The position numbers and the translations under genes are program-made. The notes beneath the pieces are model-generated. The model made no database searches, was not told where the DNA came from, and saw only the letters and a list, made by a program, of their open reading frames with translations. A DNA stretch of 64,000 nucleotides from Pelagibius sp. CAU 1746 (GTDB taxonomy: Bacteria; Pseudomonadota; Alphaproteobacteria; Kiloniellales; Kiloniellaceae). The stretch's first letter is position 1; every line of letters starts with the position of its first letter. The stretch spans positions 3,472,001-3,536,000 of the forward strand of contig NZ_JBDOQT010000001.1 of the NCBI RefSeq assembly GCF_039839785.1, written 5' to 3'. Shown one piece after another: positions 26,347-35,258 of this stretch.

Positions 26347-29201
26347 TACTTCGACCCTCTCTGGCGACTGCTCTGGCGCTTGGCGTGCTGCAGGCGGTCG
26401 GCTCGTTACAGAGCGCCCAAGCGCAGGCCACGGTAGCCGGCGTCACCTCGGGCGCGCTGTCGGTCGATGAGACGGGCTCGGCCGGTTACACGATCCCCAT
26501 CGCCGTGCCGCCGGGCATCGCGGGGATGCAGCCAAGCCTTGCCCTGGTCTACCAGAGCCATGGCGGCAACGGCACCGCCGGGGTCGGCTGGGGCCTCAGC
26601 GCCTCGTCCTCCATCCACCGCTGTTCCCAGACCCTGGCCCAGGACGGCGCCATCCACGGCGTCGACTTCTCGGCGCAAGACCGCTTCTGCCTGGACGGCC
26701 AGCGCCTGGTGGCCATCTCCGGCGCCTACGGGGCCGACGGCAGCGAGTACCGCACCGAGATCGACAGCTTCGCGCGCATCACCTCCCACGGCACGGCGGG
26801 CACGGGCCCGCTCTCCTTCACCGTGGAGACCAAGTCCGGCCGGACCCTGGAGTACGGCAACACCGCGGACGCGCGCCTCGGCGTAGCGGCGGCCAGCGAG
26901 ATCCGCCTGTGGTCGCTGAACAAGGTCAGCGACACGCTCGGCAACGCCATGACCTACCACTACGTGGAGGGCGCTGCCGACAGCAGCTACCGCCTCGACC
27001 GCATCGAATACACGAGCAACGCCGGCCAGAGCGTGCTGCCGCAGAGCGAGGTGCGCTTCGTCTACGAGGCCCGCCCGGATGTCCGGACCAGCTACCTCGC
27101 CGGCGCAAAGCTGGCCATGACCAAGCGCCTCGCCGCCGTCGAGACCTGGAGCGGCAGCGGCAGCGGCCTCGCCTTGGTGAAACGCTACAGCCTCACCTAC
27201 GAGACCAGCCCCGCCACCAGCAGATCGCGCCTGACCTCCATCACCGAGTGCGATGCAAACAGCAACTGCCTCCAGCCGGTGAGCCTGGGGTGGCAAGGAA
27301 GCGCGCTCAACTACACCAAGGAGATTGTCAACGACTCCTGGGGGATGTCTGTTAGCGCCTGGGCCGCCGACAAGCGAACTCTTCATATCCTCGACTACAA
27401 TGGCGACGGCCGCAGCGACATTCTGGTCCAGGCGGAGACCAATAGCCTTTCCTCCGTCCTTCTAACCTCAAACGGCAACGGCTTCGACAAATCCATCATC
27501 ACCGACTCTTGGGGCATGTCCGCCAGCGCTTGGGCAGGCGATAAACGAGTACTCCATATTCTTGATTACAATGGCGACGGCCTCAGTGACATCCTCGTGC
27601 AAGGAAAAACCGATGGCCTTTCTTCTGCACTGCTGACTTCAAACGGTAGCGGCTTCGACAAGACTATAATCGACAGTCTGTGGGGCATGTCCAATAGTGC
27701 TTGGTCTGCCGACAAACGGATATTGCACCCCTTTGATTACAACGGCGACGGTCTCACCGACATCCTGGTTCAGGGGCGGACAAATAGTCTTTCTTCCGTT
27801 CTGCTGACTTCAAATGGCACCGGCTTTGAAAAGGCCGTTATCGATAGTTCGTGGGGACTGACCCTTGGCGCACTATCTGCCGCCGAGCGAATTCTCCATG
27901 TATTCGATTACAATGGTGACGGCCTCGATGACATTCTTATCCAGGGCAAGAATTCAAACAACGGCACGTCGCTTCTCACCTCCAACGGCAGCGGGTTCGA
28001 CCGGACCGTCGTAACCAACTCCTGGGGCATGTCGCTGATGGGGTGGGCCGCCGTCGAGCGCGTGATCCATACTATTGACCACAATGGTGACGGCCTTGAT
28101 GACATCCTCATTCAAGGGATTGACGATACGCATATTACGGCACTTCTGACGTCAAACGGTACCGGCTTCGCAAAAAGGGACGTTACCAACTCCTGGGGCA
28201 TGTCCCTTAGTGCATGGGGCGCGAACCGTCGAACCTTGCATGTCCTTGACCACAATGGAGATGGTCTCAGCGATATTCTGGCGCAGGGGAAGAGTGCACC
28301 CTCACTCCATTCGACGGTTCTCCTTACTTCGACCGGGGCGGAATACACCAAGACAGTCGTCAGTGATCTTTGGAACATGGATGTTGGCGCCTGGGCCAGT
28401 GATGAGCGCATTCTCCATATCCTCGACTACAACGGCGACGGTCTTCCCGACATTCTTGGGCAGGGGAAGAGTAGCAGCCTGTGGACCTTCACCCTCACCC
28501 ACAGCGGCCCCGCCCCCGACCTTCTCGCCTCGATCACCGACTCCCTCGGCCGCGTCTCCACCCTCGACTATGCGCCGCTGACGGAGGCCACGGTCTATGC
28601 AAAGGACAGCGACGCAGTCTTCCCGGTGGTCGACATCCAGGCGCCGCTCTATGTGGTGAAGTCGGTCTCCTCCGACGACGGGGTCGGCGGGCAGAAGGTC
28701 ACCTCGTACAGCTACGCCGGCGCCAAGGTGCATGTGCAGGGCCGCGGTTTCCGCGGCTTCCGCCAGATGAAGGCCACCGACCAGCAGACCGGCATCGTCA
28801 CCACCACGGACTACAGCCAGGTCTTCCCCACCACCGCCCAGGTGCTGACCTCGGTCAAGAGGCTTTCCGACGGCGCCACCATCAAGACCATCGCCAACAC
28901 CTGGGACCAGCTCTCCCTCAACACCGGCAAGACGGTCTGGCCCTACGTCGCAAGCTCGACCTCCGAGGACTACGAGCCCAACGACGGCGTGGGGAACCTG
29001 CCGGTCGTCTCCCGCACCGCCACTGCGGTCTTCGACGTCTACGGCAACCCGACCAATCTCACCACCACCACCACAGGCGGCGGCGAGACCTTCACCGAGA
29101 CCACGGTGAACAGCTACCAGAACATCGCCACCCCAACCCGGTGGCTCCCCGGCCTCGTCACCCGCTCCGAGGTCACACGCAGCCGCCCCGGAGCGCCATG
29201 A
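26322..29201 (+). CDS. SpvB/TcB-like Rhs-associated protein with seven FG-GAP/VCBS repeats
   Basis: 959 residues from the ATG overlapping the previous stop. A signal peptide ends near SAQAQA. The SpvB domain and TcdB middle region match the upstream copy, but the centre carries seven repeats of about 57-60 residues (for example SWGMSASAWAGDKRVLHILD and YNGDGLSDILVQGKT), each with a DxNxDGxxD calcium-binding loop, which form a beta-propeller in SpvB/TcB proteins. The stop again overlaps the next ATG, so SpvB and Rhs are translationally coupled, as in TcB-TcC toxin cocoons. Export by Sec is expected. Confidence 0.9.
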   Translation: MTMKRRSDILRPSLATALALGVLQAVGSLQSAQAQATVAGVTSGALSVDETGSAGYTIPIAVPPGIAGMQPSLALVYQSHGGNGTAGVGWGLSASSSIHRCSQTLAQDGAIHGVDFSAQDRFCLDGQRLVAISGAYGADGSEYRTEIDSFARITSHGTAGTGPLSFTVETKSGRTLEYGNTADARLGVAAASEIRLWSLNKVSDTLGNAMTYHYVEGAADSSYRLDRIEYTSNAGQSVLPQSEVRFVYEARPDVRTSYLAGAKLAMTKRLAAVETWSGSGSGLALVKRYSLTYETSPATSRSRLTSITECDANSNCLQPVSLGWQGSALNYTKEIVNDSWGMSVSAWAADKRTLHILDYNGDGRSDILVQAETNSLSSVLLTSNGNGFDKSIITDSWGMSASAWAGDKRVLHILDYNGDGLSDILVQGKTDGLSSALLTSNGSGFDKTIIDSLWGMSNSAWSADKRILHPFDYNGDGLTDILVQGRTNSLSSVLLTSNGTGFEKAVIDSSWGLTLGALSAAERILHVFDYNGDGLDDILIQGKNSNNGTSLLTSNGSGFDRTVVTNSWGMSLMGWAAVERVIHTIDHNGDGLDDILIQGIDDTHITALLTSNGTGFAKRDVTNSWGMSLSAWGANRRTLHVLDHNGDGLSDILAQGKSAPSLHSTVLLTSTGAEYTKTVVSDLWNMDVGAWASDERILHILDYNGDGLPDILGQGKSSSLWTFTLTHSGPAPDLLASITDSLGRVSTLDYAPLTEATVYAKDSDAVFPVVDIQAPLYVVKSVSSDDGVGGQKVTSYSYAGAKVHVQGRGFRGFRQMKATDQQTGIVTTTDYSQVFPTTAQVLTSVKRLSDGATIKTIANTWDQLSLNTGKTVWPYVASSTSEDYEPNDGVGNLPVVSRTATAVFDVYGNPTNLTTTTTGGGETFTETTVNSYQNIATPTRWLPGLVTRSEVTRSRPGAP
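27313..28490 (+). repeat. Seven tandem FG-GAP/VCBS coding repeats
   Basis: Units of about 170-180 bases encode [SWGM-x-SAWA-x-KR-x-LH-x-LD-x-NGDGLSDIL-x-QG-x-LLTSNG]. Bases are more diverged between units than residues, so these are old protein-level repeats, not recent DNA amplification. Confidence 0.88.
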
Positions 29202-32200
29202 CGATGAAGCGACGTTCCGACACGCCCTCCACAGCAGCGCCCTTGCAAGCCGCCCTTTCCGCCGGCGATACCCCGGGAGATCCCGTCATGACCCCTATCC
29301 GCTCCGTTCCCGCCCCGCGGCTCTCGCGCTTCGGGGGGCGGCTGGCCTCGGGGGCCTTGAGCACACTGGCCCTGGGCTCGCTGGCCCTGGCGGCAACCCT
29401 GCTGTTGGCGGCGACGCCGGGGGCGCAGGCGCAGGTCATCAGCGATACCCGGGTGACGACCTTCACCTACGACAGCAATACCGGCCTGCTGCTCCAACGG
29501 GTGAGCGAGCCGGACAACGCGGCCATCGCGCTGACCACCGGCTACACCTATGACGGTTTCGGCAATCAGCTCACCTCGACGGTGAGCGGGCCGGACATCG
29601 CGACGCGCACCACCACGGCGACCTACAGCGCCGACGGGCGCTTCGCGGCCACCGTCACCAATGCGCTGGGCCACACGGAAACCCGCGTCATCGACGGGCG
29701 CTTCGGCAATGTCACCAGCCTCACCGGCCCCAACAGCCTCAGCACCACCTGGGTCTACGACGGCTTCGGGCGCAAGACCAAGGAGCTCCGCGCCGACGGC
29801 ACGGAGAGCCGCTGGACCTACGAGCTCTGCGCCACCCAGTGCCCGGCCGGCGCGGTCTACATGGTCTCGGCGCAGGACTTCATCACCTCCTCAAACACGG
29901 CAACCACTGCCAAGGCCATCGAGTACCTGGACAAGCTGAACCGCGTCTTCCGCAGCGAGGGCGAGGGCTTCGACGGCACGCCGGTCTACGCCGACACCCT
30001 CTTCACCGCCCGCGGTGAAGTCCACAAGGTCTCCAAGCCCTACTTTGCCGGCACGGCGGCCCAGAACATCCTCTGGGCCGAGAACGCCTACGACGTCGTC
30101 GGCCGGCGCACCTCGGTGACCCTGCCCGACGGCGGGGTGGAGTCCACCGACTTCTCCGGCCTCACCACCACCCTCACCAACGCCCTCAGCCAGACCTCCC
30201 TCCGCGTGGAGAACGCGATCGGCGAGCTGGTCTCGGCGACCGACAACCTCGCCAATGTCACCACCTACAGCTACGACGCCTTCGGCAACCTGCTGAGCAC
30301 CAACGCCGCCGGCGTGGTCACCACCATGACCTACGACATCCGCGGCCTGAAGACCGCCATGGACGACCCGGACATGGGGGTGTGGTCCTACAGCTACGAC
30401 GCCCTGGGCCAGCTCACCAGCCAGACCGACGCCAAGTCCCAGGTCGTCACCATGGCCTACGACAAGCTGGGCCGCATGGTGAGCCGCACGGACGATTACG
30501 GCACCCCCCAGGCCGCCACCACCGCCTGGACCTACGACAGCGCGACGAAGGGCGTCGGCAAGATCGCCGCCGTCTCGGCGCCGGCGATCAACTACGCCGA
30601 GACCATGACCTACGATTCGGTGGGCCGGCCCGACATCGCCAGCCTGACCTTCGAGAGCCAGACCTACGACACCCGCGCGCTCTATGACGCCGCGGGCCGC
30701 GCCGACACCCTGGTCTATCCCAGCGGCTTCCAGGTGAAGTCCCACTTCACCGCCAACGGCCACCTCTCCTCGGTCACCGACGAGCTCTCCAGCGTCACCT
30801 ACTGGCAGGCGACGACGGTGAACGCCGAGGGCCAGGTGACGGCCGAGACCCTGGGCAACGGCGTCGCCACGGCCCGCGTCTACGACCCGGCGACCAGCCG
30901 CATCGACTCCATCGTCACCACCAAGGGCGCCACCGGCATCCAGGACCTGGCCTTCGACTTCGATACCCTGGGCAACCTGACGGCGCGCCGCGACCTGCGC
31001 CAGGACCGCGAGGAGGCCTTCACCTACGACGGCCTCAACCGCCTGACCGGCACCACGCTGACCGACACCGCCACCCTGGCGACGCTGGCCACCACGACCT
31101 ATAGCTATGACGCCCTGGGCAACATCATCACCAAGTCCGACGTGGCGGGCGGGTCGACCTACGTCTACGGCCTGGCCGGCGCCGGGCCGCACGCGGTCTC
31201 GCAGATCGGCGCGAAGCTCTACAGCTACGATCTCAACGGGTCCATGGTCTCGGGCGACGGCAAGACCACCGCCTGGACCTCCTTCAACAAGCCGGCACAG
31301 ATCACCGACACCCTGACCGGGGATCTGACGAGTTTCGTCTACGGCCCCAGCCGCGCCCGGGTGAAGCAGCAGATCGTCGACGGCGGGCTCAGCACCACCG
31401 TGGTCTACGTCGGCAGCCATTTCGAGAAGAAGGTCCGCCCCGGCGAGGACGACGAGCTGGTGCACTACATCCGCGCCGGCGGCGGCGTGGTGGCCATCTA
31501 CACCCAGTACGACGACGGCTACACGATCACCGACAAGACCCGCTACCTGCACCGCGACCACCTGGGCTCGGTCGACGTCGTCACCGACGAGGCGGGTGTT
31601 GAGAAGGAGCGCTACTCCTACGACCCCCACGGCAAGCGCCGCCTCTCCGACTGGCAGGCCGGCACGCCCACCACGCCGGGCGAGACGCCGCGGGGCTTCA
31701 CCGGCCACGAGCACCTCGACGCCGTCGGCCTCATCCACATGAACGGCAGAGTCTACGACCCGACCCTCGGGCGGTTCCTGTCAGCGGATCCCTTCGTGCA
31801 AGCGCCAGAGACGACTCAGTCTTTCAACCGCTACAGCTATGTCATCAACAACCCCCTCAGCTACACCGATCCGAGCGGATTCTGGGTTGACGACGATTTC
31901 AGCAAGAACGGCCACAATGACCCTGGCGCTCCAGGCGGGTCCGGATTTGGTGGCTATGATGGCTCTGATGGATCTACGCACAGAGACAGGATGGAAATGG
32001 GATCAGGCGGACCGGTACCGTCAAACGGAATAGATTGGGATGGCAGTGCTCGCGAGAGCAAATTGGGAGATGCCTTCGAAAAGTATGGGCTTAAGTACAG
32101 CCACATTATCGATTGGATCGACCCGAAAACGAGAGAGGAAGCTTGGCGGGATTACGTCACCAATACGGCAGGCCGAGTCTTTCACGGACGCCTGCGTTAC

Positions 32201-32791
32201 GAACACATACCTGGGATGCTGGAAGAGGTCACTGACCTGTTTGGGTTGTCGCCAGAAGAAGTCGACAGCATCGTAGGAATGTCGCCGAGTTCGTTTGGCG
32301 GGTTAGAGTGGTCATATGCAGAGAACGAATACGGAACTTTCGCTGATATGACAGTAACTCAAAACCTTTGGGAGCAGGCAAAATCACGTCGTTTGTCTGA
32401 CGGAAGCTTGCCTCCATCAGTTGTCGATTTGTACGCCTTGGAATATGGAGAATTCAAAACGACCATCGCTATTGGCGATGAATATGGCGGGAACTGGGCC
32501 GCACCAGACTCTCCGTTCGGCTCAACGATTTCCTTCATAGGCTCGGCGGGAACCATTAACTTTAACCCTCGGAGGTCGGGACTACTTGCAGGCGGCATTA
32601 AGCGTAATGCAGAAGCTTCCCTCGTCCATGAAGCCCATCATGTGCGACAATTCAACACTGGAGCGATAGGTTTCTTTAATGCCAGTGAACGCGCAGAGGT
32701 TGCTGCCACTTCGGTCGAGAACTGGCACAGGAAAGCAATGGGTATAGAGCAGAGAGCACTTTATGGTAATTGGGCTGTGCCCACCCACTAA
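29198..32791 (+). CDS. Full-length Rhs/YD-repeat protein with zincin-like C-terminal toxin tip
   Basis: 1197 residues. An extended signal peptide (PIRSVPAPRLSRFGGRLASG, then ALGSLALAATLLLAATPGAQA) with an alternative start at 29288. Many YD repeats (TTGYTYDGFGNQLTSTVSG and others) form the Rhs shell; the conserved core end is NPLSYTDPSGF at about 31884, the usual junction with the variable tip. The tip (about 300 residues) has no core similarity, lower GC, and contains HEAHHVRQFNTG (HExxH zinc site near 32629), so it is probably a metallopeptidase-type toxin. It is coupled to the SpvB gene upstream; the following gene is the likely immunity gene. Confidence 0.9.
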   Translation: MTMKRRSDTPSTAAPLQAALSAGDTPGDPVMTPIRSVPAPRLSRFGGRLASGALSTLALGSLALAATLLLAATPGAQAQVISDTRVTTFTYDSNTGLLLQRVSEPDNAAIALTTGYTYDGFGNQLTSTVSGPDIATRTTTATYSADGRFAATVTNALGHTETRVIDGRFGNVTSLTGPNSLSTTWVYDGFGRKTKELRADGTESRWTYELCATQCPAGAVYMVSAQDFITSSNTATTAKAIEYLDKLNRVFRSEGEGFDGTPVYADTLFTARGEVHKVSKPYFAGTAAQNILWAENAYDVVGRRTSVTLPDGGVESTDFSGLTTTLTNALSQTSLRVENAIGELVSATDNLANVTTYSYDAFGNLLSTNAAGVVTTMTYDIRGLKTAMDDPDMGVWSYSYDALGQLTSQTDAKSQVVTMAYDKLGRMVSRTDDYGTPQAATTAWTYDSATKGVGKIAAVSAPAINYAETMTYDSVGRPDIASLTFESQTYDTRALYDAAGRADTLVYPSGFQVKSHFTANGHLSSVTDELSSVTYWQATTVNAEGQVTAETLGNGVATARVYDPATSRIDSIVTTKGATGIQDLAFDFDTLGNLTARRDLRQDREEAFTYDGLNRLTGTTLTDTATLATLATTTYSYDALGNIITKSDVAGGSTYVYGLAGAGPHAVSQIGAKLYSYDLNGSMVSGDGKTTAWTSFNKPAQITDTLTGDLTSFVYGPSRARVKQQIVDGGLSTTVVYVGSHFEKKVRPGEDDELVHYIRAGGGVVAIYTQYDDGYTITDKTRYLHRDHLGSVDVVTDEAGVEKERYSYDPHGKRRLSDWQAGTPTTPGETPRGFTGHEHLDAVGLIHMNGRVYDPTLGRFLSADPFVQAPETTQSFNRYSYVINNPLSYTDPSGFWVDDDFSKNGHNDPGAPGGSGFGGYDGSDGSTHRDRMEMGSGGPVPSNGIDWDGSARESKLGDAFEKYGLKYSHIIDWIDPKTREEAWRDYVTNTAGRVFHGRLRYEHIPGMLEEVTDLFGLSPEEVDSIVGMSPSSFGGLEWSYAENEYGTFADMTVTQNLWEQAKSRRLSDGSLPPSVVDLYALEYGEFKTTIAIGDEYGGNWAAPDSPFGSTISFIGSAGTINFNPRRSGLLAGGIKRNAEASLVHEAHHVRQFNTGAIGFFNASERAEVAATSVENWHRKAMGIEQRALYGNWAVPTH

Positions 32792-32806
32792 TTGAGGAGT
32801 CGCAGA

Positions 32807-33295
32807 ATGAAAGTGCTGATCGCTAGTTTGGGACTTGTGTTAGCGATGCTATACAATCATGCCAGCGTAAGAGCGGAGCAAGATGTGAAACACGAAAATG
32901 AGTTTGCATCAGAAACTAGCTTTAGCTCTGAAGAATTCACGTTACCTCTTGCCATAAATGTAGAACCGGGAACTGAGCTATATCATGACCCTATGTGGGC
33001 CATTAAAATAGTAGACATATGGGCCGATGGTCAGCGTGTAACTGAAAAACGGTCGGGCATTTATCTCGATGATATCAATATTGAATCAGGGATCGTTAAT
33101 AGCAGACTATTTATATACAAAATTAGGATCAGCGTGATGTTGTTTGGCGACATATCATCAAATGGTGATTACGAAGTTGTTAAGTATTCGATCCCTAAAG
33201 ACGTAAAGACGCTGAAAATCAGTTATCGCTTCGCTGACTATAACGGCAGCATTGATCCCAGAGTTTATACGGTAAGAGCATTTCGCACCAGATGA
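32807..33295 (+). CDS. Putative exported immunity protein for the zincin tip
   Basis: 162 residues from the ATG at 32807, with GAGGAG 7 bases upstream and only 15 bases after the rhs stop. A signal peptide (MKVLIASLGLVLAMLYNHASVRA) sends it to the periplasm. The rest is beta-rich and AT-rich compared with the surroundings. No family recognised. Position directly behind a toxin tip is the argument for immunity; export suggests that the toxin acts in the periplasm. Confidence 0.65.
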   Translation: MKVLIASLGLVLAMLYNHASVRAEQDVKHENEFASETSFSSEEFTLPLAINVEPGTELYHDPMWAIKIVDIWADGQRVTEKRSGIYLDDINIESGIVNSRLFIYKIRISVMLFGDISSNGDYEVVKYSIPKDVKTLKISYRFADYNGSIDPRVYTVRAFRTR

Positions 33296-33368
33296 GCGCG
33301 CATCATCTGTCGGTTCCTTCCTCGGGATGCTATTCGCGATGTTGCCGGGATTGCGGCGATGGATTCAG

Positions 33369-33464
33369 ATTACGGTGACAGATTACGGTGACAGATTACG
33401 GTGACAGTGCACCAAATTGACTCAATCAGGGTCCGGGTTTAGCCTCCGTCGATGGCTCGTTTAG
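33369..33464 (+). mobile_element. Stacked left ends of the RAYT element (three 13-bp repeats plus a 70-bp stub)
   Basis: ATTACGGTGACAG occurs three times in tandem (33369, 33382, 33395). The third continues through the normal left end to the transposase ATG (33452, exactly 57 bases in) and stops after about four codons, where the next copy begins. Each unit is the left tip of an element cut by the next one. Confidence 0.75.
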
Positions 33465-33679
33465 ATTACGGTGACAGTGCACTAAATTGACGCAATCACG
33501 CTTCGAGCTTAACGTTCTTCCATGGCTCGTCTGGCGCGCGTGGTGATCCCCAACCTGCCCCACCACGTCACACAGCGTGGCAATGGCCGGGCGCAGACCT
33601 TTTTCAGCGACGACGATTACCGCCTTTATCTCGACCTGCTACACAAACATTGCACGGAGGCCCCGGCAGGTATTTTGGG
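33465..33679 (+). mobile_element. RAYT element, 3'-truncated copy
   Basis: Left end at 33465 and ATG at 33522. The coding part reads through QRGNGRAQTFFSDDDYRLYL and is lost after about 53 codons, replaced by the next left end at 33680. Lacks the HUH motif, so inactive. Confidence 0.8.
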
Positions 33680-34019
33680 ATTACGGTGACAGTGCACGAA
33701 ATTGACGCTGTCAGAAGCTGACGCTAACCTTCTCCGATGGCTCGTCTGGCCCGCGTAGTAATCCCCGACCTGCCACATCACGTCACCCAACGGGGCAACG
33801 GCCGGGCGCAGACCTTTTTCAGCGACGACGATTACCGGCTCTATCTCGACCTGCTGCGCAAACACTGCACGGAGGCCGAGGTGAGCATTTGGGCCTGGGT
33901 GCCCCTGCCGAACCACGTGCATCTGATCTTGACGCCGCGCGATGCGGACGGCATCCGGCGGGCGCTCTCGAAGGTGCATCGCGCCTATGCCGGGCACGTT
34001 CACGCGCGGCTGCAAAAGG
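33680..34019 (+). mobile_element. RAYT element, 3'-truncated copy with HUH motif
   Basis: Left end at 33680, ATG at 33737. The frame (MARLARVVIPDLPHHVTQRG...) includes PNHVHLILTP but is cut at about codon 94, before the catalytic tyrosine, by the left end of the complete element at 34020. Confidence 0.82.
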
Positions 34020-34788
34020 ATTACGGTGACAGTGCACGAAATTGACGCGACCGGACTTTGGCCTTAACCTTTCCTGATGTCTCGTCTGGCGCGCGTAGTG
34101 ATCCCCAACCTGCCCCACCACGTCACACAGCGTGGCAATGGCCGGGCGCAGACCTTTTTCAGCGACGACGATTATCGGCTTTATCTTGACCTGTTGCGCA
34201 AACATTGCACGGAGGCCGAGGTAGGCATTTGGGCCTGGGTGCTCATGCCGAACCACGTGCACCTGATCTTAACGCCGCAGGATGCGGACGGCATCCGGCG
34301 GGCGCTCTCGAAGGTGCATCGCATCTATGCCGGGCACGTTCACGCGCGGCTGCAAAAGACCGGCCACTTTTGGCAAGGAAGGTTCGGCTGTGTGCCGATG
34401 GATGAAGCTCATCTTGAGGCCGCCTTGCGCTATGTAGCGCTCAATCCGGTGCGGGCCCGCCTCGCGAAGCAGGCGGTGGATTGGCAATGGTCGAGCGTGC
34501 ACGATCAGCTCTCGCGCAAGCGAAGCGGCACGCTCACCGACACCGCGCCGGTGCGGGAGCGCTATCCCAATTTTGCCGCTTTGATCGAGGCGGGCGAGGA
34601 TGAGGACTTGTCAATGGCCCTGCGCCGGGCGGAGTCCATCGGCCGCCCGCTGGGCAATGCGGCATTTGTGGAGACGCTCGAGCGCCAAACCGGCCGCACC
34701 CTACAACCCGCCAAGCGCGGGCCGAAACCGCAACAGGCACAGAAGCTGGAAAGGTGAGTTCATCAATTAACTGCACTGTCACCGTAAT
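34020..34788 (+). mobile_element. Complete 769-bp RAYT (HUH/Y1) element, copy 1
   Basis: Bounded by inverted termini: the left end ATTACGGTGACAGTGCA followed by xxxAATTGACG, and the exact inverse TGCACTGTCACCGTAAT at 34772-34788 preceded by TCAATTAAC. Encodes one intact transposase at 34077-34757. Same length as the copy at 43118-43886. No target-site duplication is visible. Confidence 0.82.
34077..34757 (+). CDS. REP-associated tyrosine transposase (TnpA_REP/RAYT)
   Basis: 226 residues of the Y1_Tnp family. The HUH motif is NHVHL (His60, His62) and the catalytic Tyr is in ALRYVALNPVRARL (Tyr119); the opening VIPNLPHHVTQRGNGRAQTF is the RAYT signature. The family makes single-strand cuts at hairpin/terminal sequences and covalently binds the 5' end. 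Most RAYTs are single-copy and immobile; here the gene is enclosed by terminal inverted repeats and present in several copies. Confidence 0.92.
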   Translation: MSRLARVVIPNLPHHVTQRGNGRAQTFFSDDDYRLYLDLLRKHCTEAEVGIWAWVLMPNHVHLILTPQDADGIRRALSKVHRIYAGHVHARLQKTGHFWQGRFGCVPMDEAHLEAALRYVALNPVRARLAKQAVDWQWSSVHDQLSRKRSGTLTDTAPVRERYPNFAALIEAGEDEDLSMALRRAESIGRPLGNAAFVETLERQTGRTLQPAKRGPKPQQAQKLER

Positions 34789-34872
34789 GCGAGTGGGCGC
34801 TTGAACGAAACCGATACTGCGATTGCGACCGAAATAGCCAGGGACATAGCAAAAGCACTAGGTGGAAGATGA
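34789..34872 (+). pseudogene. Decapitated toxin tip, last 27 codons
   Basis: Immediately after the element's right end an open frame reads LNETDTAIATEIARDIAKAL-GGR and stops; its TGA overlaps the ATG of the next gene. Such stop/start overlap is the usual toxin-immunity arrangement, so this is the remaining C-terminus of a lost toxin. Confidence 0.55.
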
Positions 34873-35258
34873 CAAAGAATCGGCCAAACTCAATCACAGA
34901 TTCTCTCTTCGCACGATTTCCGCGTTTTGCCGCGTCGACAGACACTACCGAGGAACGCTATATCATTGTGAGCAACTTTGCCTTTTTTGTGGTTGATGGA
35001 ATTGAAACAGGTAACTTCACAGAAGGTGAGACTGAGAATGCGTTCCAATTCATGAATGACCTAGGCTCTTCTGATAGTCTTGATATCCAGAACCTACTAG
35101 TTGTCGCTATCTTTGAGAAACTCGTGGACTCGGAAGAGTGTCGCAAAGTCGCGCATCAGCGGTTGGAGGGCAAAGCACGGGACTTGTTCGAACGTACTCT
35201 TGCTGGCTGGCCAAGTTCTTGGCCTCTGAAAATCAATTCAAACGCCGGAGAGAACTAG
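34869..35258 (+). CDS. Orphan immunity protein (DUF7674-like)
   Basis: 129 residues, all-alpha, acidic: NFAFFVVDGIETGNFTEGET, ENAFQFMNDLGSSDSLDIQN and LLVVAIFEKLVDSEECRKVA resemble DUF7674 proteins seen behind contact-dependent toxins. AGGTGGAAG serves as ribosome-binding site. It retains its start overlap with the toxin remnant, whose main part is gone, so it is an orphan immunity gene. Family assignment tentative. Confidence 0.65.
   Translation: MTKNRPNSITDSLFARFPRFAASTDTTEERYIIVSNFAFFVVDGIETGNFTEGETENAFQFMNDLGSSDSLDIQNLLVVAIFEKLVDSEECRKVAHQRLEGKARDLFERTLAGWPSSWPLKINSNAGEN

Noticed and set aside
27313..28490. Tandem DNA repeats as a satellite or CRISPR
   Set aside because: They are in-frame protein repeats (FG-GAP/VCBS) with diverged bases.
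32807..33295. Considered as a toxin rather than immunity
   Set aside because: It lies behind a complete toxin tip with its own ribosome-binding site, is small and has a signal peptide; immunity is simpler. Not proven.
33369..33407. Possible mini-CRISPR (three equal repeats)
   Set aside because: Repeats are 13 bases, directly adjacent without spacers, and are the left end of a RAYT element.
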